Shown here one piece after another: positions 1 to 8,872 of a stretch of DNA of 64,000 bases (position 1 is its first letter; every line of letters starts with the position of its first letter). This stretch comes from Paenibacillus sp. JNUCC32 (lineage in GTDB: Bacteria; Bacillota; Bacilli; Paenibacillales; Paenibacillaceae). Below the pieces are notes generated by a model, which searched no databases, was not told the origin of the DNA, and saw nothing but the letters and a program-made list of their open reading frames with translations. The position numbers and the translations under genes are program-made. Location of the stretch: assembly GCF_014863545.1 (NCBI RefSeq), contig NZ_CP062260.1, positions 248,001-312,000 on the forward strand, given 5' to 3'.

Positions 1-1013
1 TGACGCATCTGTGCAATATGCGCTGCGAGCATTGCGCTGTCGGTGATATGCTCGTCATGAAGGAAGCCCCGATGCTGCCCCTGGATACGATGCTGAAGCG
101 GCTGGATGAGGTAGAGCATCTGCAGACGATCAGCTTGACGGGCGGTGAACCGGCGTTTTTGGGCAAAACGGTGGATAACGTGATTGTTCCCCTGCTCAAG
201 TACGCCAAGGAACGGGGAATCCGGACTCAGATCAACTCCAATCTGACGCTGGATATCGGCAGGTACGAGAAGATGCTGCCCTATCTGGACGTTATGCATA
301 TTTCGTTCAATTACTTGAACGGGGACGACTTTTATGAGGTCGGATTTGCGAATAGCGCTCGCCCTGTCTCCAAGGAAACGGCATACAAGATGTACGACAC
401 GATGCTGGTCAATTCCGAGAAGCTGAGCGCGGCCGGCATGTACATATCCGCCGAATCAATGATTAACTACAGAACGCATACGAAACTGGGCGGCATTCAT
501 GAGCTGATCAAGGACATGGGCTGCAAGCGGCACGAGGTTCACCCGATGTATGCTTCGAACTTTGCATCCGCGCTGCCCGTCTTGTCTTTGGCCGATACGA
601 AAGCCGCCATCCATCATTTGCTGGATGTCCGAGACAGGGACATGTGGATGCTGTTCGGAACGCTGCCGTTCTATGCCTGCAGCTCGGACGATCATGACCA
701 GGAGATCATTCGCCGCTTGCGGCAAGAACCGAACGTAACGGTGCGGAACGATCCGGATGGCCGTAACCGGGTGAATGTGAATTTATTCTCGGGCGACGTG
801 TACGTAACGGATTTTGCTGATATCCCGGCTTTTGGTAATATTAAGGAACAGAAGCTGGACGATATTTTTGACGCATGGTCTACAGGGCATCCGTTGAATC
901 AAACGGTCAACTGTCACTGCGATGCAGTGAGCTGCTGCGGCCCGAACCTGTTGGTAGCCGACATGTACTATCGGGGTGTGGATTTCAAGTCGAGAAAAGC
1001 AAAGACAAACTAG
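1..1013 (+). CDS. yfkAB: Radical SAM protein, YfkAB type (5' end outside window)
   Basis: The reading frame is already open at the left edge, so the start lies upstream of the window. The first visible residues contain CNMRCEHC, a CxxxCxxC cluster that binds the radical SAM 4Fe-4S centre. TGGEP follows about 40 residues later, as in the family's SAM-binding strand. The C-terminus has CHCDAVSCCG, the CxCxxxxC signature that defines the YfkAB radical SAM group, which probably holds a second cluster. The substrate is not known for the family. The stop at 1013 is followed 25 nt later by the CNNM-type gene on the same strand. The family call is fairly secure and the function is open. Confidence 0.85.
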   Translation, partial: THLCNMRCEHCAVGDMLVMKEAPMLPLDTMLKRLDEVEHLQTISLTGGEPAFLGKTVDNVIVPLLKYAKERGIRTQINSNLTLDIGRYEKMLPYLDVMHISFNYLNGDDFYEVGFANSARPVSKETAYKMYDTMLVNSEKLSAAGMYISAESMINYRTHTKLGGIHELIKDMGCKRHEVHPMYASNFASALPVLSLADTKAAIHHLLDVRDRDMWMLFGTLPFYACSSDDHDQEIIRRLRQEPNVTVRNDPDGRNRVNVNLFSGDVYVTDFADIPAFGNIKEQKLDDIFDAWSTGHPLNQTVNCHCDAVSCCGPNLLVADMYYRGVDFKSRKAKTN

Positions 1014-1038
1014 AACCCTAGAAAGAAGGCGTGTCATC

Positions 1039-2370
1039 ATGGCAGAGGAATTTGAGGTCGGGAAACTGATTTTGAATTTACTCTTGGTTTTCCTGCTCGT
1101 TTTGTTGAACGGCGTGTTTGTAGCCGCCGAATTTTCACTCGTGAAAATGCGCCAATCCAGGCTGACCCAGCTCGTTAGCGAAGGGAACCGGCTTGCCGGC
1201 ATTGCGCTGAAAGTAAACCAAAAGCTGGATGCTTATTTATCCGCCACCCAACTCGGGATTACCCTGACTTCCCTGGGACTCGGCTGGATCGGGGAGCCCG
1301 CCATTTCCGAATTGCTGGTAGCTCCCATCATGCACAGCATTGGCTTTGCGGATGAGCGATTGATCAGCACGATATCGGTCGCGGTGGGCTTCTGTATTAT
1401 CACCTTTTTGCATATTGTGTTAGGGGAGCTTGCACCGAAATCTTTGGCTATTCAGCGGACGGAGGGCACGGCACTGCTTCTGTCAGCCCCGCTTCTCTGG
1501 TTTTACCGCATTTTTCTGCCGGTGATCTGGGTGCTCAATGCTTCCGCTAACCGTATTCTGAAGATGGTCGGCATCGAGCCAGCAAGCGAGGCCGAGGCAG
1601 CCCACTCCGAGGAAGAGATTCGGATTCTGATGACCGAGAGCGCACGGAGCGGTGTCATCGACGAGAACGAGATGAAATTGATGGACAACCTGTTCGATTT
1701 TTCCGATTTGAGAGCCAGGGAAATTATGCTGCCGAGGACGGATATGGACGTATTATTCACCAATTTTACCTTGGAGGAGAACCTTCGGATCGTCAACGAG
1801 ACGAAGCATTCCCGTTACCCGGTTGCCACGGACAACAAGGACCGCATCATCGGATTTGTCCACATTACGGATCTCCTTCTGGCAGAGCCGGAGAAACAGC
1901 GTGATCTGACATCCTTGGTGAGACCGATTATGGACGTATCGGAATCTATGGAGATCAGCCAGGTGCTGCGGAAGATGCAGGCGAGACATGAGCAGCTTGC
2001 GCTCGTGGTGGACGAATACGGAGGGACCGCCGGCATTCTCACGGCTGAGAAGATTCTGGAAGAGATTGTCGGAGACCTGTACGATGAGTTCGAAGACGAG
2101 CGGCCGGAAATCGAAGTCTATGATGAGTCCTTTTCGGTAGACGGGCGAATGCTCATCGAGGAAGTGAATGATTTGACCGGCTTGATGATTGATGAGCATG
2201 ACGTCGATTCCATTGGCGGTTGGTTGTTCAAGGAGCTGGAAGGGAACCCGGCAGTCGGGAAGAAAACCACCTTTGACGGGGTGGTATTTGAAGTTGAGGA
2301 ATCTACCCGGTTGCGCGTAACCCGCGTCATGATTCATCAGAAGCTGGAAAGCAGCCTCACCCAGAACTAG
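1039..2370 (+). CDS. CNNM/CorC-type hemolysin-family membrane protein (DUF21-CBS-CBS-CorC_HlyC)
   Basis: This is a 443-residue protein of the DUF21/CNNM family, whose members are linked to Mg2+ or other cation efflux. The order is a DUF21 membrane domain (about residues 10-195, several hydrophobic helices, GLGWIGEPA and HIVLGELAPKS motifs), a CBS pair (about 210-340, with REIMLPRTDM and LALVVDEYGGTAGI), and a C-terminal CorC_HlyC domain of about 80 residues. ATG 1039 is preferred to the in-frame ATG at 976 because AGAAGG lies just upstream and the protein then begins at the family position. Which ion it moves cannot be told from sequence. Confidence 0.88.
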   Translation: MAEEFEVGKLILNLLLVFLLVLLNGVFVAAEFSLVKMRQSRLTQLVSEGNRLAGIALKVNQKLDAYLSATQLGITLTSLGLGWIGEPAISELLVAPIMHSIGFADERLISTISVAVGFCIITFLHIVLGELAPKSLAIQRTEGTALLLSAPLLWFYRIFLPVIWVLNASANRILKMVGIEPASEAEAAHSEEEIRILMTESARSGVIDENEMKLMDNLFDFSDLRAREIMLPRTDMDVLFTNFTLEENLRIVNETKHSRYPVATDNKDRIIGFVHITDLLLAEPEKQRDLTSLVRPIMDVSESMEISQVLRKMQARHEQLALVVDEYGGTAGILTAEKILEEIVGDLYDEFEDERPEIEVYDESFSVDGRMLIEEVNDLTGLMIDEHDVDSIGGWLFKELEGNPAVGKKTTFDGVVFEVEESTRLRVTRVMIHQKLESSLTQN

Positions 2371-2398
2371 CAAGACTCTATTGGTTAGGAAGTGGATT

Positions 2399-3430
2399 AT
2401 GTCGATTAAGCAGCTGATCTTTATCGGTCTGGGGCTCCTGTTGCTGTACGGAATGTTTACGGTCGGAGCTCCGTTCCTGTTGGCTATCGTGATTGCTATT
2501 GCACTGGAGCCGTTAAATCGGCTCTTGATGAAAAGGCTCCGGCTGAACCGCATTGCGGCCGCAACCGTGACCAGCACGCTATTTCTTCTCTTGATGCTGC
2601 TTCTGGCTTATCTGATCGGGCTTCAGGTGTTTAACCAGCTGGTCGAATACTGGAGCAGAGCTCCGCAATATTTTGCGGGGGCCAATGAATTCCTTCAGCA
2701 TACGATTATTCAGGCTCAGGACATGCTGAACGGCGTTTCGCCGGGCCTTGCCGACAGTCTTACCGAATTTATGTCGAATATTTCTTCCTATGTGCAGTCG
2801 CTGGTCAATTCGGTATCTTCAACCTTCCTGTCCTTTGCCAAAACGCTGCCTAACCTGTTTGTCACGTTCATCGTATTCTGCGTGGCGGTTTACTTGTTTG
2901 CGTTCAGCCTCGATACGATGCGCGAGAAGGTCTTGTCGCTGTTCGACGAGTCTTCCCAGTCGCAGGTGAATGAAGTGCTGCTCAGCCTGAAAAAATCGAT
3001 ATTCGGCTTTTTACGGGCCCAGCTGATCCTCAGTTTGTTCACGTACGTGATCACGCTGCTCGGCTTGCTGGTATTAGGTATCAATTACCCGCTTGCCATC
3101 GCCCTGCTTGTCACGATTGTCGACATCCTGCCGATCCTTGGCGTAGGCTCCGTACTGATCCCATGGTCCATTTACCTGCTCGCGGTAGGCGATATTTTTA
3201 CTGGGATCGGCTTGATTTTCCTGTTCATCCTGATTACGGTGATCCGCCGCGTGCTGGAGCCGAAGGTCATTGGGGATGCCGTCGGCATCGGCGCACTACC
3301 GGCACTGGTCAGCATGTATGTCGGATTTAAGCTGGTTGGCGTGATCGGATTTTTTATCGGCCCCTTGGTCGTCATTATCTATTCCGCCATGCGTAAAGCG
3401 GGCTTGTTCCAAATCAAGATCAAATTCTGA
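2399..3430 (+). CDS. AI-2E family transporter (PerM/YdbI-like permease)
   Basis: A 343-residue polytopic membrane protein with an N-terminal hydrophobic block (about residues 5-70), a hydrophilic amphipathic region (75-140) and four to five helices in the C-terminal half. This is the layout of the AI-2E/PerM family. The conserved segment DILPILGVGSVLIPWSIYLL is present, as is the C-terminal region ending in IGPLVVIIYSA. Relatives have been described as exporters or Na+/H+ antiporters, so the substrate is uncertain. ATG 2399 has AGGAAGTG 7 nt upstream, better than TTG 2381. A second family member, ytvI, lies at 30270-31388. A strong terminator follows. Confidence 0.85.
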   Translation: MSIKQLIFIGLGLLLLYGMFTVGAPFLLAIVIAIALEPLNRLLMKRLRLNRIAAATVTSTLFLLLMLLLAYLIGLQVFNQLVEYWSRAPQYFAGANEFLQHTIIQAQDMLNGVSPGLADSLTEFMSNISSYVQSLVNSVSSTFLSFAKTLPNLFVTFIVFCVAVYLFAFSLDTMREKVLSLFDESSQSQVNEVLLSLKKSIFGFLRAQLILSLFTYVITLLGLLVLGINYPLAIALLVTIVDILPILGVGSVLIPWSIYLLAVGDIFTGIGLIFLFILITVIRRVLEPKVIGDAVGIGALPALVSMYVGFKLVGVIGFFIGPLVVIIYSAMRKAGLFQIKIKF

Positions 3431-3445
3431 GGACAACTTGATGCG

Positions 3446-3487
3446 AACCCTTTTCCCGGGAATATTCCAGGGAAGAGGGTTTTTTTG
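3446..3487 (+). terminator. Rho-independent terminator
   Basis: A 12-bp stem pairs AACCCTTTTCCC (3446-3457) with GGGAAGAGGGTT (3470-3481) and runs into a T tract. It ends the AI-2E permease transcript before the cotJ operon. Confidence 0.9.
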
Positions 3488-3579
3488 TCATTTTAGAGTT
3501 CATTTTCTGGGCGGAAGACATATGTTAAATACGAAGAGTCCTTGATAACGACGGATAGTAACGATAAGGAGGAATACCC

Positions 3580-3801
3580 TTGAAGGAAAACCCTGAGGTG
3601 CGCGTATACCCGGTATTTCATTCGCCATTTGATCCTTGCCCGCCCAAGCTCTACAGAACGTATGTGGTGCCGGTTAACCAGTATGTCGTGTTTCAACCGC
3701 CCGGCCTGCCGCAGTTTAGCCCTGCCGAGGCATTGAGACACGGAACGTTATGGCCGTCCTTGTATAGCCCGTATACCTCGCGAAAATTTAAAGGAGAGTG
3801 A
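3580..3801 (+). CDS. cotJA: Spore coat-associated protein CotJA
   Basis: A 73-residue protein with the proline- and tyrosine-rich CotJA pattern (YPVFHSPFDPCPPK, YVVPVNQYV, PPGLPQFSPAEALRHGTLWP). CotJA, B and C form a complex delivered to the inner spore coat in Bacillus. The start is TTG 3580, with AAGGAGGA 6-7 nt upstream. It is the first gene of a three-gene operon, 6 nt before cotJB. A possible sigma-E -10 (CATATGTT, 3519-3526) lies upstream, but no good -35 was found at the right distance. Identity is secure from order and motifs. Confidence 0.93.
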   Translation: MKENPEVRVYPVFHSPFDPCPPKLYRTYVVPVNQYVVFQPPGLPQFSPAEALRHGTLWPSLYSPYTSRKFKGE

Positions 3802-3807
3802 TCGGCC

Positions 3808-4083
3808 GTGAACGAAGCCAGACCCCAGGTTGGAGATCGGAAGTATTACGAAATGCTGGAGCAGCTTCAGGCATTGGATTTTGTCCTCGTCGAGCTGAAC
3901 CTGTATTTGGACACCCATCCGGATGATCTCAAGAGCATCGAGCAATTCAACAAGCTGACGCAGGAAAGGACGGTGCTCGCGAAGCAATTCCAGGAGTTGT
4001 ATGGGCCCCTGCAAAATTTTGGCCGTGCTTATTCCAAATATCCGTTCGAATGGGCCCAAGGCCCGTGGCCTTGGCAGGTTTGA
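3808..4083 (+). CDS. cotJB: Spore coat protein CotJB
   Basis: A 91-residue protein whose core, YYEMLEQLQALDFVLVELNL followed by YLDTHPDD, is the CotJB signature; the C-terminus is rich in W, P and F (YPFEWAQGPWPW). The protein cooperates with CotJA and CotJC in the spore coat. GTG 3808 has AAGGAGAG 9 nt upstream, overlapping the end of cotJA. The gene is followed by a 90-nt gap before cotJC. Length matches the family. No catalytic role is known. Confidence 0.92.
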   Translation: MNEARPQVGDRKYYEMLEQLQALDFVLVELNLYLDTHPDDLKSIEQFNKLTQERTVLAKQFQELYGPLQNFGRAYSKYPFEWAQGPWPWQV

Positions 4084-4173
4084 CGGCGTTGGCCAGCGGG
4101 CTGCTGCTTGCTTCACCACCTGCATGCAGCCCTCACGAAGAGGAAAAGCGAGAACAAGGAGGCGGAAGAGCCC

Positions 4174-4743
4174 ATGTGGGTATATGAAAAAAAGCTTCAG
4201 TATCCGGTGCGCGTAAGTAAATGTGATCCGAGAATGGCAAAATTTTTGATGGAGCAATATGGAGGCGCTGACGGCGAGCTGGCCGCAGCGCTGCGTTATC
4301 TGAACCAGCGTTATACGATTCCAGACAAAGTGATCGGATTGCTCAACGATATCGGAACCGAGGAATTCGCACATCTCGAGATGATTGCCGCGATGGTGTA
4401 CAAATTGACGAAGGATGCAAGCGTGGCGGAGCTGGAGGCAGCCGGATTGGGCGCGCACTATGCCAATCACGATCATGCGCTGTATTACGAGAATGCCGCT
4501 GGGGTTCCGTTCACGGCAACTTACATTCAGGCAAAAGGCGATCCGATTGCGGATTTGTACGAGGACATTGCGGCAGAAGAGAAAGCGCGCGCTACATATC
4601 AATGGCTCATCGACATGACCGACGACGTGGATTTGCAGGACAGTCTCAAATTTTTGCGGGAACGGGAAATCATTCATTCCCTCCGCTTCCGGGAGGCCGT
4701 TGAGATTATCAAGGAAGATCGGGAAACGAAGAAAATATTCTAG
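4174..4743 (+). CDS. cotJC: Spore coat protein CotJC, manganese catalase family
   Basis: A 189-residue ferritin-like protein of the Mn-catalase family. The di-metal ligand motifs are in place: GADGELAAALRYLNQRY, GTEEFAHLEMI (ExxH), AAEEKARATYQWLI, and EREIIHSLRFREA (E...H). It may break down peroxide in the coat, although most work treats it as a coat component. ATG 4174 is chosen over ATG 4108 because AAGGAGG lies 11 nt before it and family members begin with MWVYEKKLQYP. It is the last gene of the cotJ operon, ending at a GC-rich bidirectional terminator shared with the convergent histidine kinase gene. Confidence 0.92.
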   Translation: MWVYEKKLQYPVRVSKCDPRMAKFLMEQYGGADGELAAALRYLNQRYTIPDKVIGLLNDIGTEEFAHLEMIAAMVYKLTKDASVAELEAAGLGAHYANHDHALYYENAAGVPFTATYIQAKGDPIADLYEDIAAEEKARATYQWLIDMTDDVDLQDSLKFLREREIIHSLRFREAVEIIKEDRETKKIF

Positions 4744-4786
4744 GGTGCGTACATCGTTAGCCCCACCTGCAAGTGAATCGTTCATG

Positions 4787-4816
4787 ACAGGCCCGGCCGA
4801 TAGCGGCCGGGCCTGT
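4787..4816. terminator. Bidirectional GC-rich terminator hairpin
   Basis: A perfect 13-bp stem (ACAGGCCCGGCCG against its complement) closes a 4-nt loop between the convergent cotJC and histidine kinase genes. The T tract is short (TTTA on the plus strand), so strength on each strand is uncertain. Confidence 0.75.
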
Positions 4817-4844
4817 TTATGGTGGAAGGAAGATATCGCGGCCA

Positions 4845-6215
4845 TTAGGTCCCGCGCAGCTCCTGGTCCGAATCATGATACGGCAGCCGGACCGTAAAAG
4901 TGGTACCCTGCCCCGGCTTGCTCTCTGCCTGAATCGTGCCTCCATGAGATACGATGAATTCCCTGGCAATCGCAAGACCTAGTCCCATGCCGCCTTGATG
5001 CCGCGCACGCGCTTCATCCGTGCGGTAGAAGCGGTTAAAGAGATAAGGAAGATGCTCTTCTTCAATCCCTGGGCCCGTATCCCGAATATCGATCCGAAGC
5101 ATGCCGGATGGGGACTCCTCTAACAGCGAAACATGGACAAGCCCGCCATGGGGCGTATACCGGATCGCGTTGACGAACAGATTCAGGAACACCTGGGTGA
5201 TTCGACTAGGATCAACGGGTACGGAGGTGCGTTCCGTAGCGCTCGTCAGTCGCAGGGCCAAGTTTTTGGCCTCCGCCTCAGGCTCTACCCGTTCCCGGAT
5301 TTGACTCAGCAGAACCAGCATATCGGTTGGTTTTCGAACCAGCGGCAGCTGCTTCGCTTCGGCTAAAGATAATTGATGGAGGTCACCCACGAGCCGGGTT
5401 AAGCGAATCAATTCGTCCTGGATGGGAAGCAGCAGTTCGGGTTCGATCGGCTGCCGATTCTGTTGAAGCAGATCCAGCTTTCCCCTCACGATGGTCAGCG
5501 GTGTGCGAAGCTCATGGGCGACGTCAGCCACCAAATTGCGGCGGACCATTTCCGATTGTTTGAGCTTGGAAGACATTCCGTTAAAAGCGACGGCGACCCT
5601 CCCGTATTCGTCCTCCGAGGTGACGGGGGCCTGAATGCCGTACTCGCCTTGACCGAGGCGTTCGATGGCCGGGACGAGTTTGCGCAGGGGCGCCGTGAGC
5701 CTTCGCGATATCCAGTATGCCGCCCCGAGGGATAGCAGGACGAAGAGGATGGTGCCTCCGCCCAGCAGAATGATGATGGATGTGGGCGTGCCGATCCGAA
5801 GCTTGGTCAGGTTTGCCACGTCCGTATCATAATAATACAGCTCCGCGACCGCGTCGCCTTCAACATGCAACGTCCGCTTTACCCCCAGACGTTTGATCAG
5901 CTGCTCTACAGCCTCCCCCTCATGCAAGAGGGTCGTTTGTTCCCCTGATACCAGCAGGATGCTCTCCTGGCGGTCAGCCGAACGGGGACTGTCCGCTAAC
6001 CATGCCTGATCCTGAACGGCACGAAAAGTATGCCCATTCTTTACGTAGTAGCCGACCAGCCGGTCCTGGAGCTGATCCAGCTCTTCTTCGCGCGAGGTTT
6101 GCAGCATGACATCCATGGAATCGCGGATCACGATATAAGTAAGAAGGACGAAGACGGTGCTGAAACCGATAATGAACGACGAGAGGACGATGAAGATTTT
6201 GCGGCCCACGCTCAT
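4845..6215 (-). CDS. Sensor histidine kinase (HAMP-HisKA-HATPase)
   Basis: A 456-residue membrane kinase. The order is TM1 (about residues 7-30), an extracytoplasmic sensor region of about 110 residues, TM2 (145-168), HAMP (168-222), HisKA with phospho-acceptor His234 in VADVAHELRTPL, and HATPase_c with an N box (NLFVNAIRYTP) and the G boxes DTGPGIEEEHL and GGMGLGLAIA. The start codon overlaps the stop of the upstream response regulator gene (ATGA), so the two are translationally coupled. The ligand is unknown. It resembles BaeS-type envelope-stress kinases in layout, but orthology is not shown. Confidence 0.88.
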   Translation of the reverse strand: MSVGRKIFIVLSSFIIGFSTVFVLLTYIVIRDSMDVMLQTSREEELDQLQDRLVGYYVKNGHTFRAVQDQAWLADSPRSADRQESILLVSGEQTTLLHEGEAVEQLIKRLGVKRTLHVEGDAVAELYYYDTDVANLTKLRIGTPTSIIILLGGGTILFVLLSLGAAYWISRRLTAPLRKLVPAIERLGQGEYGIQAPVTSEDEYGRVAVAFNGMSSKLKQSEMVRRNLVADVAHELRTPLTIVRGKLDLLQQNRQPIEPELLLPIQDELIRLTRLVGDLHQLSLAEAKQLPLVRKPTDMLVLLSQIRERVEPEAEAKNLALRLTSATERTSVPVDPSRITQVFLNLFVNAIRYTPHGGLVHVSLLEESPSGMLRIDIRDTGPGIEEEHLPYLFNRFYRTDEARARHQGGMGLGLAIAREFIVSHGGTIQAESKPGQGTTFTVRLPYHDSDQELRGT

Positions 6216-6898
6216 GGCTGCTGCTCAAACCGGTAACCGAATCCATACACCGTTTTGATAAAAACGGGCTCGGCCGGGTCATCTTCGATTTTTTTGCGAA
6301 TCCGGCTGATATGGGCGTCCGCGGTCCGTTCATCATTGTGGATATCATCCTCCATGGCCGCCTGAAGCAGCTGCAGACGGCTGTATACCACGCCAGGCCT
6401 GGAAGCAAGGGTCAGGAGCAGCTTGAATTCGGTAGGCGTAAGCAGGATCTCCCGGTCGTGTTTCCATACCCGGCATTGGGTTTCCGAGATCGTTAAATCG
6501 CCGCGCTTAAGCATTTCTTCAGTAACCGATTCGCCTTCTATTCTGCGAAGGACCGACCGGATACGCGCAGCCAGCTCCCGCAGGGAGAAAGGCTTGGTCA
6601 TGTAATCGTCAGCGCCTACCTCCAGCCCGATCAGCTTATCGGTTTCCTCAATCCGGGCGGTAACCATAATAATGCCGACACGGCTTGATTTTCTGAGCTC
6701 CCGGCATACTTCAATGCCGCTTAATTCCGGCAGCATCCAATCCAATACGACCAGCGACGGCTTGGCGTCTCTCGCTTTGGCCAAAGCCTCCGTGCCGGTC
6801 GAAGCGGTAATGATGTGAAATCCCTCCTGCCGGAGGAACGGCTCCATAAATTCAATGACTTTCCGTTCATCGTCCACAAGAAGCAAGGTATGTGCCAT
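6212..6898 (-). CDS. OmpR-family response regulator
   Basis: A 228-residue regulator with a receiver domain (acidic pair DD at 9-10, phospho-acceptor Asp53 in VVLDWMLPE, Lys in DDYMTKPFS) and a C-terminal winged helix (ILLTPTEFKLLLTLASRPG; RTADAHISRIRKKI). ATG 6898 follows an AGGATGG element and starts right at the receiver domain. The ATG seven codons upstream is less likely. It forms an operon with the kinase at 4845-6215 through a 4-nt overlap. No target can be named. The short intergenic region to 7080 lies between divergent genes. Confidence 0.88.
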   Translation of the reverse strand: MAHTLLLVDDERKVIEFMEPFLRQEGFHIITASTGTEALAKARDAKPSLVVLDWMLPELSGIEVCRELRKSSRVGIIMVTARIEETDKLIGLEVGADDYMTKPFSLRELAARIRSVLRRIEGESVTEEMLKRGDLTISETQCRVWKHDREILLTPTEFKLLLTLASRPGVVYSRLQLLQAAMEDDIHNDERTADAHISRIRKKIEDDPAEPVFIKTVYGFGYRFEQQP

Positions 6899-7079
6899 GC
6901 AACCATCCTGCCTTTCCATTGATTCGTTAGGTTCAGCGGTAAATCCACCCCATTATATACGGTTTCCAGCCGCAATTGGAAAATTTCACGGAATCCGCAA
7001 GCCATCATCACAAGATCGCAACATTTCGATGATAGGATGATCTCGTAAAAAATTTTTGAATCGAGAGAGGGATATCGAC

Positions 7080-7472
7080 ATGACGCAACAAGCTGAAAGA
7101 AAAACACCGCTGGCCGTATGGATTTCGTTAGGGCTGACATGGTTATTTGTTGTTTGTATTGCCGTTCAGACGTTTATTGCCGGCATGGCGCTGTTTCACG
7201 ACGGATCGATGTGGAGAAGCCATACCGTGTTTGTCCATTTTTTTGAAATCGTGCCGCTGCTCATGCTGATATTTGGTTTTGCAGGCAAACTGCCCGCCCC
7301 GTATAAACGGAGATCACTGGCTCTGTTGTTATTGGTCATCAGCCAATACCTCACGGCGAACCTGCCTGGCGCAGGGGCATGGCATCCGGTCATCGCCATC
7401 GGATTGTTCTGGCTTGCCGTGGATACGGCACGTGGTGTACTCCCGTCCTATCGACAGGAACAGAAGGGGTAA
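7080..7472 (+). CDS. Small four-helix membrane protein (DUF6220-like)
   Basis: A 130-residue protein with four hydrophobic segments (about residues 12-35, 48-65, 75-95 and 98-115) and conserved-looking His and Pro residues in the loops (HTVFVHFFEIVPLL, GAGAWHPVIAI). It resembles the DUF6220 group of integral membrane proteins, a tentative match by eye. ATG 7080 has GAGAGAGG upstream and is preferred to TTG 7056. It is followed after 7 nt by another membrane protein gene, so the two probably form an operon. Function is unknown. Confidence 0.65.
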   Translation: MTQQAERKTPLAVWISLGLTWLFVVCIAVQTFIAGMALFHDGSMWRSHTVFVHFFEIVPLLMLIFGFAGKLPAPYKRRSLALLLLVISQYLTANLPGAGAWHPVIAIGLFWLAVDTARGVLPSYRQEQKG

Positions 7473-7479
7473 TGCGAAC

Positions 7480-7689
7480 ATGAGAAGCCTTGCCGTGCTG
7501 GTTATGGCTTTAATCGGAGGTTTTGCAGGCGGGATCGTTCTGAATGCAGTGATCGCCGTTACGTCGCACATGGTATTTGGAGGAGACGAGGACGGGTTGA
7601 AGGGTCTCAAATATCTGCCGTTTGTTACCTCGGCATGGTACGCCGCTACGTTAATGATCTGGCGGCCGCGCCCGGAATTTGAACAATAA
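7480..7689 (+). CDS. Small two-helix membrane protein, unknown function
   Basis: A 69-residue protein with an N-terminal glycine-rich hydrophobic helix (about residues 3-28, MALIGGFAGGIVLNAVIAV) and a second helix near residues 47-62. ATG 7480 is 7 nt after the stop of the preceding membrane protein gene, with AGAAGGGG upstream inside that gene's end. The spacing suggests translation as one operon. No family is recognised. Composition and codon use look like those of its neighbours, so it is probably a real gene. Confidence 0.6.
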   Translation: MRSLAVLVMALIGGFAGGIVLNAVIAVTSHMVFGGDEDGLKGLKYLPFVTSAWYAATLMIWRPRPEFEQ

Positions 7690-7704
7690 CGCTTCGTTCC
7701 GGCG

Positions 7705-7989
7705 TTACCCTTCAACCGCCAGCGAGATCCAAACGAACAAGATATAGAACAGGATCGGTATCGCAAACCCCAGGGACAACAGGCACCATACGAGCGGTGT
7801 CCGAACCATCTCCTTCACCAGGGCGATCGGGCTTCGGACATATCGGCCCTTCTTAAGCCGGTTAACCATCCTCTTGAGAATGGCGGCTTGCTCTAGGGGA
7901 TCATACCGTTCCAGCTCTGCCAGCAGTTCGGCTTCCAGCAGCCCGATGGCCGATGCTTCACCAGACTCCCTTGTTTCCGGCAAGTTCAT
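7705..7989 (-). CDS. Hypothetical protein with C-terminal membrane helix
   Basis: About 94 residues. The first 60 are charged and helix-prone (LLEAELLAELERYDPLEQAAILKRMVNRLKKG) and the last 30 form one hydrophobic segment (LVWCLLSLGFAIPILFYILF). A tail-anchored arrangement is likely. Start choice is uncertain: AAAGGAGAGG lies immediately before ATG 7989, which is close. A TTG two codons later would have better spacing, and a GTG at 8007 has no site. It is convergent with the small membrane gene ending at 7689. No family recognised. Confidence 0.55.
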   Translation of the reverse strand: MNLPETRESGEASAIGLLEAELLAELERYDPLEQAAILKRMVNRLKKGRYVRSPIALVKEMVRTPLVWCLLSLGFAIPILFYILFVWISLAVEG

Positions 7990-8172
7990 CCTCTCCTTTC
8001 TTCGCACTTATCGTATATATAACAACGTTAAAGCCTCCTTGGTTACGCATGATGACATAGACAAAAAGCAGCAGTTATGGGGGAATGGGATTTGCAGATG
8101 TGATATGGTTCCTATATGATGAGGGGAGATTAGACTAGAATCAGATTATATGGAGCGAAGGGAAGGACAAAA

Positions 8173-8859
8173 TTGGAAAAAACAGCTACGTTAATCAAGC
8201 CGGAAGCGATGATATTTGACATGGATGGAACGCTGTTTCAGACGGAGACCCTGCTGCTGCCCGCCTATCACAAATTGTTCGACATTCTGCGCGAAGAGGG
8301 GCACTACGAGGGAGAAACGCCGGATGAGGAGCTCATGCTTGGATGTCTGGGGATGCTGCTCGAAGACATTTGGAAGAAGGTCATACCGGATGCGACGCCG
8401 GCAGCCCATAACCGTGCAAACGAGCTGCTGCTGCAGCTGGAGCTCGAAGGTTTAAGCGATGAAGCAGCCGTTTTGTATCCTGAGGTGAAGGAGACGCTGG
8501 AGGAGCTTCATCGGCGCGGCGTCCGATTGTTTGTTGCCAGCAACGGACTGGAGGATTACGTGAAGGGCATCTCCCAAGCGAGGGGGCTTATGCCGCTTTT
8601 TGAAGGGGTCTACAGTGCCGGAGAGCACGGAACGGCTTCGAAGGTGGATTTGGTCAGATTGCTGCTGGATCAGCATGAAATCAAGGATGCCTGGATGGTA
8701 GGAGACCGGTCATCGGATGTGGAGGCAGGCAAAGAGAACGGACAAACCGTCATTGGCTGCCGCTATGCAGGTTTTGGCGAGGATCAGGAGCTGAAGGGAT
8801 CGGACGTTGTCATCCATTCTTTTTCACAGCTGCTGAAGCTTCATGACCAAGCCGAGTAG
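8173..8859 (+). CDS. HAD-family hydrolase (phosphoglycolate phosphatase-like)
   Basis: A 228-residue HAD phosphatase. Motif I is FDMDGTLFQ with the nucleophile and acid/base aspartates. Motif II is in LFVASNGL and motif IV in WMVGDRSSDVEAGKENG. The helical cap between motif I and motif II fits subclass I, as in Gph/YsbA-type enzymes. The substrate is unknown. The start is TTG 8173 with an AGGGAAGG element upstream. The gene stands alone and is followed by a long perfect hairpin. Confidence 0.85.
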   Translation: MEKTATLIKPEAMIFDMDGTLFQTETLLLPAYHKLFDILREEGHYEGETPDEELMLGCLGMLLEDIWKKVIPDATPAAHNRANELLLQLELEGLSDEAAVLYPEVKETLEELHRRGVRLFVASNGLEDYVKGISQARGLMPLFEGVYSAGEHGTASKVDLVRLLLDQHEIKDAWMVGDRSSDVEAGKENGQTVIGCRYAGFGEDQELKGSDVVIHSFSQLLKLHDQAE

Positions 8860-8872
8860 ATTGGATAGGAGT

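Noticed and set aside
2381..2398. Longer start (TTG 2381) for the AI-2E permease
   Set aside because: TTG 2381 has no good ribosome site, while ATG 2399 follows AGGAAGTG at 7 nt.
3519..3526. CATATGTT as a sigma-E -10 for cotJ
   Set aside because: The -10 fits, but no KMATATT-like -35 lies at 14-15 bp, so no promoter was called.
3748..4845. 365-codon frame antisense to cotJB-cotJC
   Set aside because: cotJB and cotJC match families and have ribosome sites; the antisense frame does not.
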